64,000 nt of DNA from Bacillus sp. AFS037270 (GTDB lineage Bacteria; Bacillota; Bacilli; Bacillales_B; DSM-18226), in the NCBI RefSeq assembly GCF_002585305.1, contig NZ_NUNF01000006.1:8550-72549 (forward strand), in the 5' to 3' direction. The notes beneath the pieces are model-generated. The model was not told the DNA's origin. It made no database searches and worked only from the letters and a program-made list of their open reading frames with translations. Positions 38,022-46,331 of this stretch are shown piece after piece (within the stretch, counting starts at the first letter, position 1; each line of letters starts with the position of its first letter). A program made the translations under genes and the position numbers.

Positions 38022-38035
38022 TGTTAACGTTAACA
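38022..38035. promoter_or_regulatory. LacI-type operator O2 of the uxa operon
   Basis: TGTTAACGTTAACA, a perfect 14-bp palindrome with the same core as O1, centred 65 bp upstream of it. The spacing of about six helical turns would allow looping. Confidence 0.78.
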
Positions 38036-38050
38036 TTATATTAAATAAAA

Positions 38051-39370
38051 TTATACCGCCTTTTGTTCTTGTAGTTCATACTTCTGTCTATGTGAAACAA
38101 CTAGGAATACAGCTGCCAATCCGATTAATTCGCCTACTGACGCTGCAATTGCACCTGCTTTTCCATTTAATTCAGGATGTAAGTAGACCACTGGGATAAT
38201 CACCAGAATTACGGCTGCCATGTTGCAAATTTGTGGTTTTAGAAGAGATTTTGTGCTTTTCTGAAGCATAAGAATTCCGCCGAAATAATCCACCCATGGA
38301 AAGACAGCGGTTTTGATTAAGAAAAACTTTAAAACATCAAGGCTTTCAGCAGCCAGTGTCACATCTGCCCCCATTACGTTACTCATAAACCAAGGCCCTG
38401 CCGGTGTGAAACAAAGGGCACCAAGGAATAGTGACGGGACAATACTAAAAACAATCACGCATTTGATTACAGCTGGTTTATTATGTTTGTAAAATTGCAG
38501 GACAACTTGATGGGTATACATAAAAAAGCTAATTACTAAATTGGTAATACTAAAGGCCAAGGCAAATGATGCAATACCGAGGTGAACATCTTGAATCTTG
38601 CCTAGGAACGAATAGATGATCGGAATTAAGATCGTCTGAAACGACATGTAAAAAACCAAGGGAAAATAGAAGGAGCTAATTTCTTTTTGTTTTAAAGGGT
38701 TTCCAGGCTTCTCAGACTTACATTTTCCTCGTACAATCGTGTGGCCACGCCAGACACTGACCAAACATTCAATCGCCATTCCAGCCAAAAAGATGATTGC
38801 TCCGGCCACACTTGTGTTGGCAAGGCCGAAGTGGATAAAGCAGATGGCAAGACCAAACATACCCATAAGTCTAATGATAACGCCAAGTGTTACCCATTTC
38901 GTCTCTAATTGGTTAATGATCACTCCTTGGTACAATCCGCGCAGTCCTGAAAAAAAGATCACCACTGCAAGGACAAGAAAGGTTATCTTTAAAGAAGTCA
39001 GTGAATCGGCATCCGCATGAAACCCATAAATAAACACCCAATCCCCAAGTTTTGTGAAACCAATCAAAGCACATAAGGCAGAAATGAAAAAAGATATCTT
39101 TACAAAGAAGGCTGCGATATTAAAAAATGCTGTACTCCCCTTTGCTAAGGCCGAAGTGGTTTGTCTGAAAACAATTGCCGGTCTTTCCAAAATGCTGAAA
39201 AGAGATAAGGCAATGGCATAATTGGCAATGATGATTTCCGCATGGTGTGCTCTGCTCAACGTTCCATTAATAATGACATGAGAGACGGCTGTTAGGCTGG
39301 CAGATATAGCTAATGGAATAAAGAATATTAAAATTTTGGTAAAGCCATAATCCTTCGTAGAATTTTCCGT
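38051..39370 (-). CDS. MATE/MatE-like polytopic membrane transporter, start codon uncertain
   Basis: The frame from the first ordinary start (TTG at 39259) gives 402 aa with about 12 hydrophobic segments, resembling multi-antimicrobial-extrusion or flippase-type proteins of bacilli. That TTG has no ribosome site and would cut off a helix: the open frame continues upstream as KILIFFIPLAISASLTAVSH. There GGGAGGG is followed after 7 nt by ACG (39368-39370) in frame and at ideal spacing, suggesting an original ATG changed to ACG. I therefore extend the gene to 39370 (439 aa). It may be weakly expressed or a recent pseudogene. Substrate unknown; it ends 15 nt from the uxa operator. Confidence 0.68.
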   Translation of the reverse strand, partial: TENSTKDYGFTKILIFFIPLAISASLTAVSHVIINGTLSRAHHAEIIIANYAIALSLFSILERPAIVFRQTTSALAKGSTAFFNIAAFFVKISFFISALCALIGFTKLGDWVFIYGFHADADSLTSLKITFLVLAVVIFFSGLRGLYQGVIINQLETKWVTLGVIIRLMGMFGLAICFIHFGLANTSVAGAIIFLAGMAIECLVSVWRGHTIVRGKCKSEKPGNPLKQKEISSFYFPLVFYMSFQTILIPIIYSFLGKIQDVHLGIASFALAFSITNLVISFFMYTHQVVLQFYKHNKPAVIKCVIVFSIVPSLFLGALCFTPAGPWFMSNVMGADVTLAAESLDVLKFFLIKTAVFPWVDYFGGILMLQKSTKSLLKPQICNMAAVILVIIPVVYLHPELNGKAGAIAASVGELIGLAAVFLVVSHRQKYELQEQKAV

Positions 39371-39579
39371 TTTCGTTCCCTCCCATCTTTAACTCTCACC
39401 AGATTTTTCGGTTAATTATTTTTACCACGAATCACTCCAATATATGCTTATTTTAACTTTTGAAATTCAACTGGAGAGTACCTGTAGAGTTGTTTATAGT
39501 GCTATTTAATTAACATATATCAAAATAAAGAGGACTTAACAAATTATTTGGCTAGCCTCTTATTCTCTGTAGAGTTTAT

Positions 39580-40806
39580 TCAGCAATTTTTTTGAGAAGT
39601 TAATCGATTTCGGCCATTAGTCTTAGATTGAAGCATTAATTGGTCTGCATATATATATCCTTTTTCCATTGACACATTCTCATTTGACTTATAAAAATAG
39701 AGACCCATAGAAGAGGTATACTTAATCTTAGTGATATCACCATTAAATTCGGGATTAAGCGTACTATTCTCAATGTCCAAAAGGATTTTACTTAACAATA
39801 GTTTTGTTTCATCATATGTTTTTTTTCGTAAAAACATAGTAAACTCTTCGCCGCCGCTCCTAAATAGATAATCATCCTTTTCCATATATCTTTTTAGAGT
39901 ATTAGCGAAATGTCTGATGACTTCATCTCCCACAGCATGATTATAATTATCATTTATTCTTTTAAAATTATCGATATCCCCTACAACAATTCCAATCCAT
40001 TCACCGCATTTTTTTAATTCTTTCATCTTCTTATCCATATAGGCCCGATTATGGACACCCGTTAAAAAGTCGGAATACGCCATTTGTTCAAATTGATCCC
40101 GCTCAGCTTTATGCTGGATTAATTGTGCCTTTGAAATAAAGGAATGACCAACTAAATAATTGATAATAAAAAGGCCAAGTACCATTTCCCATAGCCCTTC
40201 TTTAATTAATAGAAATAACATTCCATTGATAAAAGAAATCCTAAGGAGATCAAGAATACTTCGACTTTTTATAAAGCTAATCAGTTCTTTTTTGGTTCTA
40301 ATTTCTTTCATCAGATAAAAAATAATGGTTAAGAAAGTATCTGATAAAATAGCATTTAAAATCACCAAGATAAACATTAATATCCAAAATCCAAATGGAA
40401 GGTAAGAAAAGGGTTTGTTTAGGATGATGTAAACGAAAAATGTGATGGTATTTTGCAATACAAAAGAACCGATGTTATAAAAAATGTGTAGAAACTCATC
40501 GGGGTCATCCGTCTTGGTTACTTTTTTATAAAAATAAGCCGTAATGCGAAATAGGGATTCAAATATTATTAAACCAGCTGGCCCAAATATTAAGATAAAC
40601 GATAAACTGTAATTAAGCCCATAATCAACAGTAACATTACCTTTTTTACTTATTGTTCGTAAATGGAAGGAAAGGACCGTAAATATCCAATAGATGAATA
40701 AAGCTTTGAAAAAGATCGTCTCTCCAATCATGTGACTTTGTGGGAGAAATGACCCTAACAATGAAATTAAAAATAATAGTATGATATAAATTTTATCTTT
40801 ACTCAA
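39580..40806 (-). CDS. Membrane-bound diguanylate cyclase (GGDEF)
   Basis: 408 aa. About seven N-terminal membrane helices (residues 5-225) resemble an MASE-type sensor; the GGDEF domain (about 240-400) has GDIDNFKRINDNYNHAVGDE and the signature SGGEEF, so it should make cyclic-di-GMP. The product-inhibition site expected as RxxD before the signature reads EKDD, so feedback inhibition may be absent. The start is TTG with GGAGGGAGGG about 11 nt upstream. No EAL or PilZ gene is nearby. Confidence 0.9.
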   Translation of the reverse strand: MSKDKIYIILLFLISLLGSFLPQSHMIGETIFFKALFIYWIFTVLSFHLRTISKKGNVTVDYGLNYSLSFILIFGPAGLIIFESLFRITAYFYKKVTKTDDPDEFLHIFYNIGSFVLQNTITFFVYIILNKPFSYLPFGFWILMFILVILNAILSDTFLTIIFYLMKEIRTKKELISFIKSRSILDLLRISFINGMLFLLIKEGLWEMVLGLFIINYLVGHSFISKAQLIQHKAERDQFEQMAYSDFLTGVHNRAYMDKKMKELKKCGEWIGIVVGDIDNFKRINDNYNHAVGDEVIRHFANTLKRYMEKDDYLFRSGGEEFTMFLRKKTYDETKLLLSKILLDIENSTLNPEFNGDITKIKYTSSMGLYFYKSNENVSMEKGYIYADQLMLQSKTNGRNRLTSQKNC

Positions 40807-40982
40807 ATTATATTTGCCCTCCCTCCATCTACTTTAAGTACCTATTTCATAAACAGCATTTATTAGTTAAAAATCGTCCATTATATATATTAACAAAATA
40901 TTTAGACATAGTTAATCATTATTTAAACCCAATATTGTCCATTTCCTCTTGGGCATGAAGGAATCGGAACTTTTCCTAAAAT

Positions 40983-41015
40983 ATTAAAAGTTCATTCCGC
41001 TGGGGGAATGAACTT
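40983..41015 (-). terminator. Terminator of the thiolase gene
   Basis: 11-bp stem AAGTTCATTCC/GGAATGAACTT with a 6-nt loop followed by TTTAATATTTT on the minus strand. Confidence 0.82.
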
Positions 41016-41029
41016 AAGTCTTTACCTTC

Positions 41030-42205
41030 TTATAATCTCTCCCAAATAGAAGCGATTCCTTGTCCTCCACCAATACAAACAGCAGATGCCCCGTATTTTC
41101 CACCGCGCCTCTGTAATTCATAGACAAGTGAAAGGGTAATCCTTGTACCGCTCGCTGCAAGTGGATGCCCAAGAGCAATGGCACCGCCATTCACATTACC
41201 GATCTCCGGATCAAAACCTAACTCTTTTTGGCAAGCTAGATACTGCGCGGAGAAAGCTTCATTAATTTCAATTAAATCCAAATCTTCCAGTTTTAAACCT
41301 GCTTTTTGGAGAGCCGTTTGAATAGCCGGAACCGGTCCAATCCCCATATATTTAGGATCCACCCCTACAACACTCCACGCTACGAGTCTTGCGATAGGCT
41401 TCAACCCTTTTTCAGCTGCAAATTCACTGGAAGTCACAATAACAGCTGCTGCACCATCAACCATCCCGCTTGCGTTTCCAGGGGTTACAACCCCATTCTC
41501 GATAAAACGAGGTTTTAGTTTAGCCAGCTTCTCCATACTTGTTTTGCGCACATGTTCATCTTGGTCAACGACTCTACTTCCTTTTCTTTCCTTTACGGTA
41601 ACAGGAACTATTTCTTCATTCAAATACCCTTTTTCAATCGCTGCGAGTGCCCGTTCATGACTCGATAATGCGTGCCGATCAACCTCTTCACGAGAAATGT
41701 TATATTTTTTAGCCAGATTTTCCGCCGTGTCAGACATGGTAACGTCACCAACCGTATCGTATAAACCATCCCAGACCCAGTCTTCAATTACAGGACCGCC
41801 TAATCCGCTTCCCCATCTCATACCTGGGATTACATGTGGAACGTTACTCATGCTTTCTGTCCCTCCGGCCAGTACAGCGTTTGCTTCACCTGTTAGGATG
41901 TAACGAGCTGCAGTTAAAATGGCTTCTACGCCACTGCCGCATAAACGATTAATCGTTAACGCAGGAACGTGAACAGGTAATCCCGCCTTTAAGCCAACAT
42001 GACGTGCTAGCAGATGGGCATCTTTACTAGATTGTTGAACATTTGCAAACACCACTTGATCAATCTCTTCCGGATTAATCTTTGCTTTTTGGATCGCACC
42101 GCGGGCTGCTTCTACACCTAAATCGGTCGCCGAGATTCCTCTAAACGTTCCGGAAATTTCTGTAAAGGCTGTCCGTGCCCCATCAACTAAAACAATATTA
42201 CTCAT
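41030..42205 (-). CDS. Thiolase (acetyl-CoA C-acyltransferase)
   Basis: 391 aa from the ATG at 42205; GGAGGAG lies 9 nt upstream, and the in-frame TTG at 42214 touches it. Catalytic Cys89 is in NRLCGSGVEA, the active-site His in GHPLAASGTR, and the second Cys in CIGGGQGIA. It cleaves 3-ketoacyl-CoA with CoA. In context it would perform the last beta-oxidation step on a side chain, giving an aroyl-CoA plus acetyl-CoA. It is separated from the large catabolic operon by a terminator and has its own leader with a cre-like site. Confidence 0.93.
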   Translation of the reverse strand: MSNIVLVDGARTAFTEISGTFRGISATDLGVEAARGAIQKAKINPEEIDQVVFANVQQSSKDAHLLARHVGLKAGLPVHVPALTINRLCGSGVEAILTAARYILTGEANAVLAGGTESMSNVPHVIPGMRWGSGLGGPVIEDWVWDGLYDTVGDVTMSDTAENLAKKYNISREEVDRHALSSHERALAAIEKGYLNEEIVPVTVKERKGSRVVDQDEHVRKTSMEKLAKLKPRFIENGVVTPGNASGMVDGAAAVIVTSSEFAAEKGLKPIARLVAWSVVGVDPKYMGIGPVPAIQTALQKAGLKLEDLDLIEINEAFSAQYLACQKELGFDPEIGNVNGGAIALGHPLAASGTRITLSLVYELQRRGGKYGASAVCIGGGQGIASIWERL

Positions 42206-42221
42206 GTAATCCAACTCCTCC

Positions 42222-42236
42222 TCAAAAGCGCTTTCA
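42222..42236. promoter_or_regulatory. cre-like site in the thiolase leader
   Basis: The minus strand TGAAAGCGCTTTTGA has the TGAAAGCGCTTT core of a cre with a mismatched end. It overlaps the region 17-31 nt upstream of the start codon. Confidence 0.45.
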
Positions 42237-42370
42237 TGTTTTATTAAGTGCTATTCTTTTTATCAATGATTCTATCTTTATTGTAAATACTTACCTTTCA
42301 TATTGTTATCCTCAGTTCATACGAAAAAGGGTATCTTTCTTCCTACATTTTGCTGGTTTTGCTTTTTAAA

Positions 42371-42408
42371 AAATAAAAGCTGTCAATCTAGTTTATAGAC
42401 GACAGCTT
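42371..42408 (-). terminator. Terminator of the aromatic catabolic operon
   Basis: AAGCTGTC pairs with GACAGCTT over a loop of about 16 nt, followed by TTATTTTTT on the minus strand, 7 nt after the last stop codon. Confidence 0.75.
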
Positions 42409-42415
42409 CTTATTT

Positions 42416-42973
42416 TTATAATAGATAGAATGTGTTCCCTTTAGGACCTAATGGCAGATGTCCTTCCTCTAAAAGTTCTATTAGAAATGATAGAGCTTGA
42501 TGATCTCCAGCTAATTCAGCAGTACAGGCTAAAATACTTATATACATGGCATGACCAACTAGGAATTTAATTGTATCCTCATCCTTAAAAGTCATAAAAG
42601 CTTGTTTGTATGCACTATGAAAAACTGCTTCAGGCACTCTATCAACAACCTCATTTAGAAGTCTTTCATTCTCAAGGCTGTCAATTTTCTTTTTCCATTG
42701 TTCCGGTAATTCCTTTAGTACCTCCCAAAGGGCACTGCCTTCAAATGAAAGTGTTTTGATTGTTTCAGGTACCTGCTCTATGGAAATCCATTTGATATCA
42801 TAGTCATGAACCCCAAGAGCACTCATAAACTGTGCTAGTTTTCCTTCAACATCAGGGGAATATTCACCTGCTTTTGAATACCAGTTGATCGATGTCAATC
42901 TTTCTATTAATTCATTGACTGAACGGACCGTTAGGCCATATTTACTTTCATTAAATAATTGGGCCAAAGCCAT
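42416..42973 (-). CDS. Hypothetical protein, last gene of the aromatic catabolic operon
   Basis: 185 aa, mostly helical by composition, no signal peptide or membrane segment. I do not recognise a family. Histidines occur at HDYDIKW, FHSAYK, GHAMYIS, GDHQAL and GHLPLG, so a metal site is possible. It starts 40 nt after the FAD monooxygenase, with AAAGGAG 9 nt upstream, and ends before the operon terminator. No recognisable maleylpyruvate isomerase is encoded in the cluster, so this protein is a candidate for that missing step, but this is only inference from position. Confidence 0.72.
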   Translation of the reverse strand: MALAQLFNESKYGLTVRSVNELIERLTSINWYSKAGEYSPDVEGKLAQFMSALGVHDYDIKWISIEQVPETIKTLSFEGSALWEVLKELPEQWKKKIDSLENERLLNEVVDRVPEAVFHSAYKQAFMTFKDEDTIKFLVGHAMYISILACTAELAGDHQALSFLIELLEEGHLPLGPKGNTFYLL

Positions 42974-43013
42974 TTCATCTTGCTCCTTTCAGGTAGTTTC
43001 ATAGCATTTGAGC

Positions 43014-44243
43014 TTAGTATTTCGTAGTTAATTCTGGAGGACCAAATTTTGGACCATACGGACCTTCCTCTAACCAACGGCCCAGCCTCGGCACAACTGA
43101 TACGAGCGAAGCAGCAAGCTCCCGTTTTAGATTCATTTCCGAAGAATTTCCTTGAAGATGGTGTAATGCGGTTGTTGAGCAATCACGATTCCAATTGGCA
43201 GCAATGCGTCGTTCCCTTGCTGCTAAGTATATGGCATCTCTTCGTTCTTCTTCCGTAATGGCTTGAAGTGCCTTCTCAATTCCTGATACTGCCTTAATAG
43301 CATCTGGAACACCGGAGTTTAATCCGCGGGCACCAAAAGGAGCAAATAAATGAGCTGCTTCACCAGCCAGAAGTACTCTCCGCTTAGTATCTGTCAATGA
43401 ACTTGCCACTACCTGATGGAAACGATAGGTAGAGACCCAGGTAACATGTTCTGCATATTTAGGATCCATCACTTTTGGCAGCCATTGTTTCACTCCTTCC
43501 ATACTAGTAAAATCGTCTGGATTGTCTCCCTCTAATAACTGAAGGTCAACACGCCATCCTCCTTTGAACGGAACAAACATTACATTTCTACCACCGGTTG
43601 CGGGATGTTGATAATGGAAAGTACGCTCAAGCGGCATTGGATTTTCCTCATCTTCCTTAACGTCTAGAACAAGGAATGTATCTTCCGTACGTGGTCCTTC
43701 AAATACTAGACCTGCTTGTTCTCTTACAACCGAACGGGCTCCATCACATCCAATAATGTATTGAGCTTCAAATGTTTCACCTGAGGCTATTTTCAAAATG
43801 GTACCATTATCGTTGATATCTAATTCCTTAACCGGAGAATCCCAAATTATTTCTACACCAGCATCAATACAGGCATTATAGATGTGTTTCTCAATTTCAT
43901 CCTGATGAAGCGACGTGAAATGCGGCAATTCAGTTGAATCATTATTATTGGTAATTCCATAATTACGTACATATACTTCTTTTCCTTTATATAAAGTCCG
44001 AACGACTGGCCAGATAATTCCGTCCCGAGCAAGTGTGAAGCCAAGACCTTTTGAAGTCTCCTCTAAATGCTTCAAGGTGGCATTGTGTAAGTAAATGGCT
44101 CTGCTTCCTGGACGCGGCCGTCCGAATGGATCGGCTTCAATCACAACGGAAGAAATCCCTTTTTGTTTTAATGCAAGACCTGCAACAAGACCAACTGGCC
44201 CGGCCCCCACAACGATAACGTCATATTTTCTTCTCTTTTCCAT
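43014..44243 (-). CDS. FAD-dependent aromatic monooxygenase
   Basis: 409 aa, class A flavoprotein hydroxylase. VVGAGPVGLVAGLALKQKG binds the ADP part of FAD, GCDGARSVVREQAG is the DG motif, and LLAGEAAHLFAPFGARGLN is the flavin-ribitol motif, with GE in place of the usual GD. The length is that of 3-hydroxybenzoate or salicylate hydroxylases, without the C-terminal domain of MhpA types. Next to a gentisate-dioxygenase-type gene it most likely makes gentisate or gentisyl-CoA. The CoA ligase and thioesterase in the same operon allow either a free acid or a CoA ester as substrate. Confidence 0.9.
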   Translation of the reverse strand: MEKRRKYDVIVVGAGPVGLVAGLALKQKGISSVVIEADPFGRPRPGSRAIYLHNATLKHLEETSKGLGFTLARDGIIWPVVRTLYKGKEVYVRNYGITNNNDSTELPHFTSLHQDEIEKHIYNACIDAGVEIIWDSPVKELDINDNGTILKIASGETFEAQYIIGCDGARSVVREQAGLVFEGPRTEDTFLVLDVKEDEENPMPLERTFHYQHPATGGRNVMFVPFKGGWRVDLQLLEGDNPDDFTSMEGVKQWLPKVMDPKYAEHVTWVSTYRFHQVVASSLTDTKRRVLLAGEAAHLFAPFGARGLNSGVPDAIKAVSGIEKALQAITEEERRDAIYLAARERRIAANWNRDCSTTALHHLQGNSSEMNLKRELAASLVSVVPRLGRWLEEGPYGPKFGPPELTTKY

Positions 44244-44286
44244 AGTTTTCGGCGCTCCCTTTTATGAAAATAGATTTATTAATAAA

Positions 44287-45159
44287 TTATTTACTAGTCT
44301 CATACTCTTTCAAGTATTTGTCCGAATATCTAACATCTACGCTAAATTCGCCAACCCTTTCAATTTTAATCCGTACTGTATCACCCGATTCAATCGGTCC
44401 TACTCCTGCAGGGGTTCCTGTTGCGATTATGTCCCCTGGTTGTAGTGTCATATCTTGATTGGCTAATTCAAAACACTTAAAGCAGTCGTAAATTAAATAC
44501 TTGGTATTCCCCTCCTGACGCAATTCATCATTTACCCAGAGCTTCATGTCTAAATCATTGGGATTTACAATTTCATCGGAGGTCACAATCCATGGCCCAA
44601 TCGGAGTAAAGGTATCGAATGATTTACGCCACGTTCTTTCCTCGTTGCCTCTTATAGATATATCAAGTAAGGCAAAATAACCGAAAATATAATCCTTCGC
44701 TTCAGATGAGGATATATTTTTCGCTTTTTTCCCGATAACATAACCTAACTCTGCCTCATGGTCCGTTCTGCGATCCTTAAAAGGTAAAACGATAGGATCA
44801 TTGGGACCTGATAGGGAATCTGGTGATTTTAAAAACAAACCAAGTTCTTCTATTGTTCTAGGGGCGTTATTAAACAACTCATTCATTTCTTTTTGATGGT
44901 TTCGATAATTGACGGGTGCTGCCCAAATCTTGCCTGTCCCGGGTACTGGTGATTTCAATGTGACGTTTGAGAGAAGATAGGAAGGGCACGTTTCGATATC
45001 CCTCTCTATCCTCACTTTTATTTCATCAAAGTCATCAATAAGCCGGAGAAAGGATTCACGTGGACTCCCGGCATTCCAGCCTGCTAAATTGGAAACATCT
45101 ACGACTGAATCCCCTTTTACTACGCCTAGGACATCTTCATTAAAAATGGCAATTTTCAT
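44287..45159 (-). CDS. Fumarylacetoacetate hydrolase family protein (maleyl/fumarylpyruvate hydrolase)
   Basis: 290 aa. The C-terminal FAH domain shows AAPVNYRNHQKEMN, DHEAELGYVIGKKAKN with acidic metal ligands, and DIIATGTPAGVGPIESGD. Enzymes of this family hydrolyse fumarylpyruvate or maleylpyruvate to pyruvate and fumarate/maleate after gentisate ring opening. Its ATG overlaps the dioxygenase TAA by one base (TAATG), with GAGGAGGGGG just upstream, so translation is coupled. Which isomer it takes cannot be told. Confidence 0.9.
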   Translation of the reverse strand: MKIAIFNEDVLGVVKGDSVVDVSNLAGWNAGSPRESFLRLIDDFDEIKVRIERDIETCPSYLLSNVTLKSPVPGTGKIWAAPVNYRNHQKEMNELFNNAPRTIEELGLFLKSPDSLSGPNDPIVLPFKDRRTDHEAELGYVIGKKAKNISSSEAKDYIFGYFALLDISIRGNEERTWRKSFDTFTPIGPWIVTSDEIVNPNDLDMKLWVNDELRQEGNTKYLIYDCFKCFELANQDMTLQPGDIIATGTPAGVGPIESGDTVRIKIERVGEFSVDVRYSDKYLKEYETSK

Positions 45160-46286
45160 TAATAGTCCCCCTCCTCGCTGTCTGGCACGAAAACTTTTTC
45201 AATGATTTGATGTCCGTCGTTTTTCTTAAATGGCTCACTGTACTCCAATTCCAATTTCTCCATCACGGGTTTGTCATTAAAAGAAAACAAATAAACATCT
45301 TCTTCTCCCGTATTCACATGCTCATGAAAGCTCCATGGCGGTAGGATAAAGAAATCCCCTTTCTCCCATTCAAACTTTTGACCATCAATTACGGTATAGC
45401 CGTTCCCTTCAAGAACATGATAGATAGCACTATGTACATGACGATGAGCCATAGTTTGCATGCCAGGCTTAAGCTTTTGCATCATTGTTCCAATTCGAGA
45501 ATCAGCCGATCCTCCCGTTAGTGGATTAATGTATTCAATGGCATATCCATCGAACGGGTCACTATCGTTTTCCTTCATCTTATCAAGCAAAAATTTCACT
45601 CTTTCAAACTTATATCCATAAATTGGAGATGGGTATCCCGGACTTTTCGTCTCGTTTAGCTTTTTAAAAGCACCCATGGAAAATTGTTTAGTAGAATAGT
45701 TTTCAGGAACTTCCATAGGATAGGACTCTTCTTCATATGGTTCAAAAAAGGAAGCTGCTAATGTCTTTACAAGACCCACATCTAATCCATCCAGCCAAAA
45801 TACCGGCTCCGTTCCTTCGTGTTTGTGCTCATGCCATGTCCACGCAGGAGTCAAGACCATATCACCGCGATCCATATATGTTTTTTCCCCATTTACGGCT
45901 GTATAAGCCCCGCTGCCCTCGATTATAAAACGGATCGCAGACTGGGAATGATGGTGTGAAGGTGCACTTTCCCCCGGCAACAGCAACTGAATACCAGCAT
46001 ATAAGGTGTGAGTCCCATATCCGACAAGGCCATGCTTTAAGAGGCTGGGATTCTGTAAATAAACAACTCTGCGTTCTGCATCTTTTCCAGGTTTTAAAAG
46101 TTCTCCAGCTTTTAAGACGTATTCACGGATAACTTTCCACTTCCATAAATAAGGTTCTACTTCATGAACCGGTTCTCTGGTTACCATATGGCCTAGGTCA
46201 TACCATAGTGGTCCTAAGTGATTTTTCTTCATACCATCATAGTAAGGTTTTAGACTAGCACTTATCGAAACGTCATTTTTAGACAT
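45159..46286 (-). CDS. Gentisate 1,2-dioxygenase-type bicupin
   Basis: 375 aa with two cupin barrels. The first has TLYAGIQLLLPGESAPSHHH, with H111, H113 and H152, the spacing of the Fe(II) ligands in gentisate dioxygenases. The second also keeps HRH (281-283) and FHEH (320-323), so a second metal may bind. The closest alternatives are 1-hydroxy-2-naphthoate and salicylate 1,2-dioxygenases of the same family. It opens the ring of gentisate to maleylpyruvate. GGAGAGG precedes the ATG. The adjacent FAH hydrolase and FAD monooxygenase support gentisate. Confidence 0.9.
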   Translation of the reverse strand: MSKNDVSISASLKPYYDGMKKNHLGPLWYDLGHMVTREPVHEVEPYLWKWKVIREYVLKAGELLKPGKDAERRVVYLQNPSLLKHGLVGYGTHTLYAGIQLLLPGESAPSHHHSQSAIRFIIEGSGAYTAVNGEKTYMDRGDMVLTPAWTWHEHKHEGTEPVFWLDGLDVGLVKTLAASFFEPYEEESYPMEVPENYSTKQFSMGAFKKLNETKSPGYPSPIYGYKFERVKFLLDKMKENDSDPFDGYAIEYINPLTGGSADSRIGTMMQKLKPGMQTMAHRHVHSAIYHVLEGNGYTVIDGQKFEWEKGDFFILPPWSFHEHVNTGEEDVYLFSFNDKPVMEKLELEYSEPFKKNDGHQIIEKVFVPDSEEGDY

Positions 46287-46331
46287 ACATTCCTCTCCAT
46301 TCTGATACAGCCGTCAAGTGAATTAGTGAAT

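Noticed and set aside
39545..39575. Weak hairpin AAGAGG/CCTCTT after the GGDEF gene
   Set aside because: Six-bp stem with a very long loop and poor T-run; not a convincing terminator.
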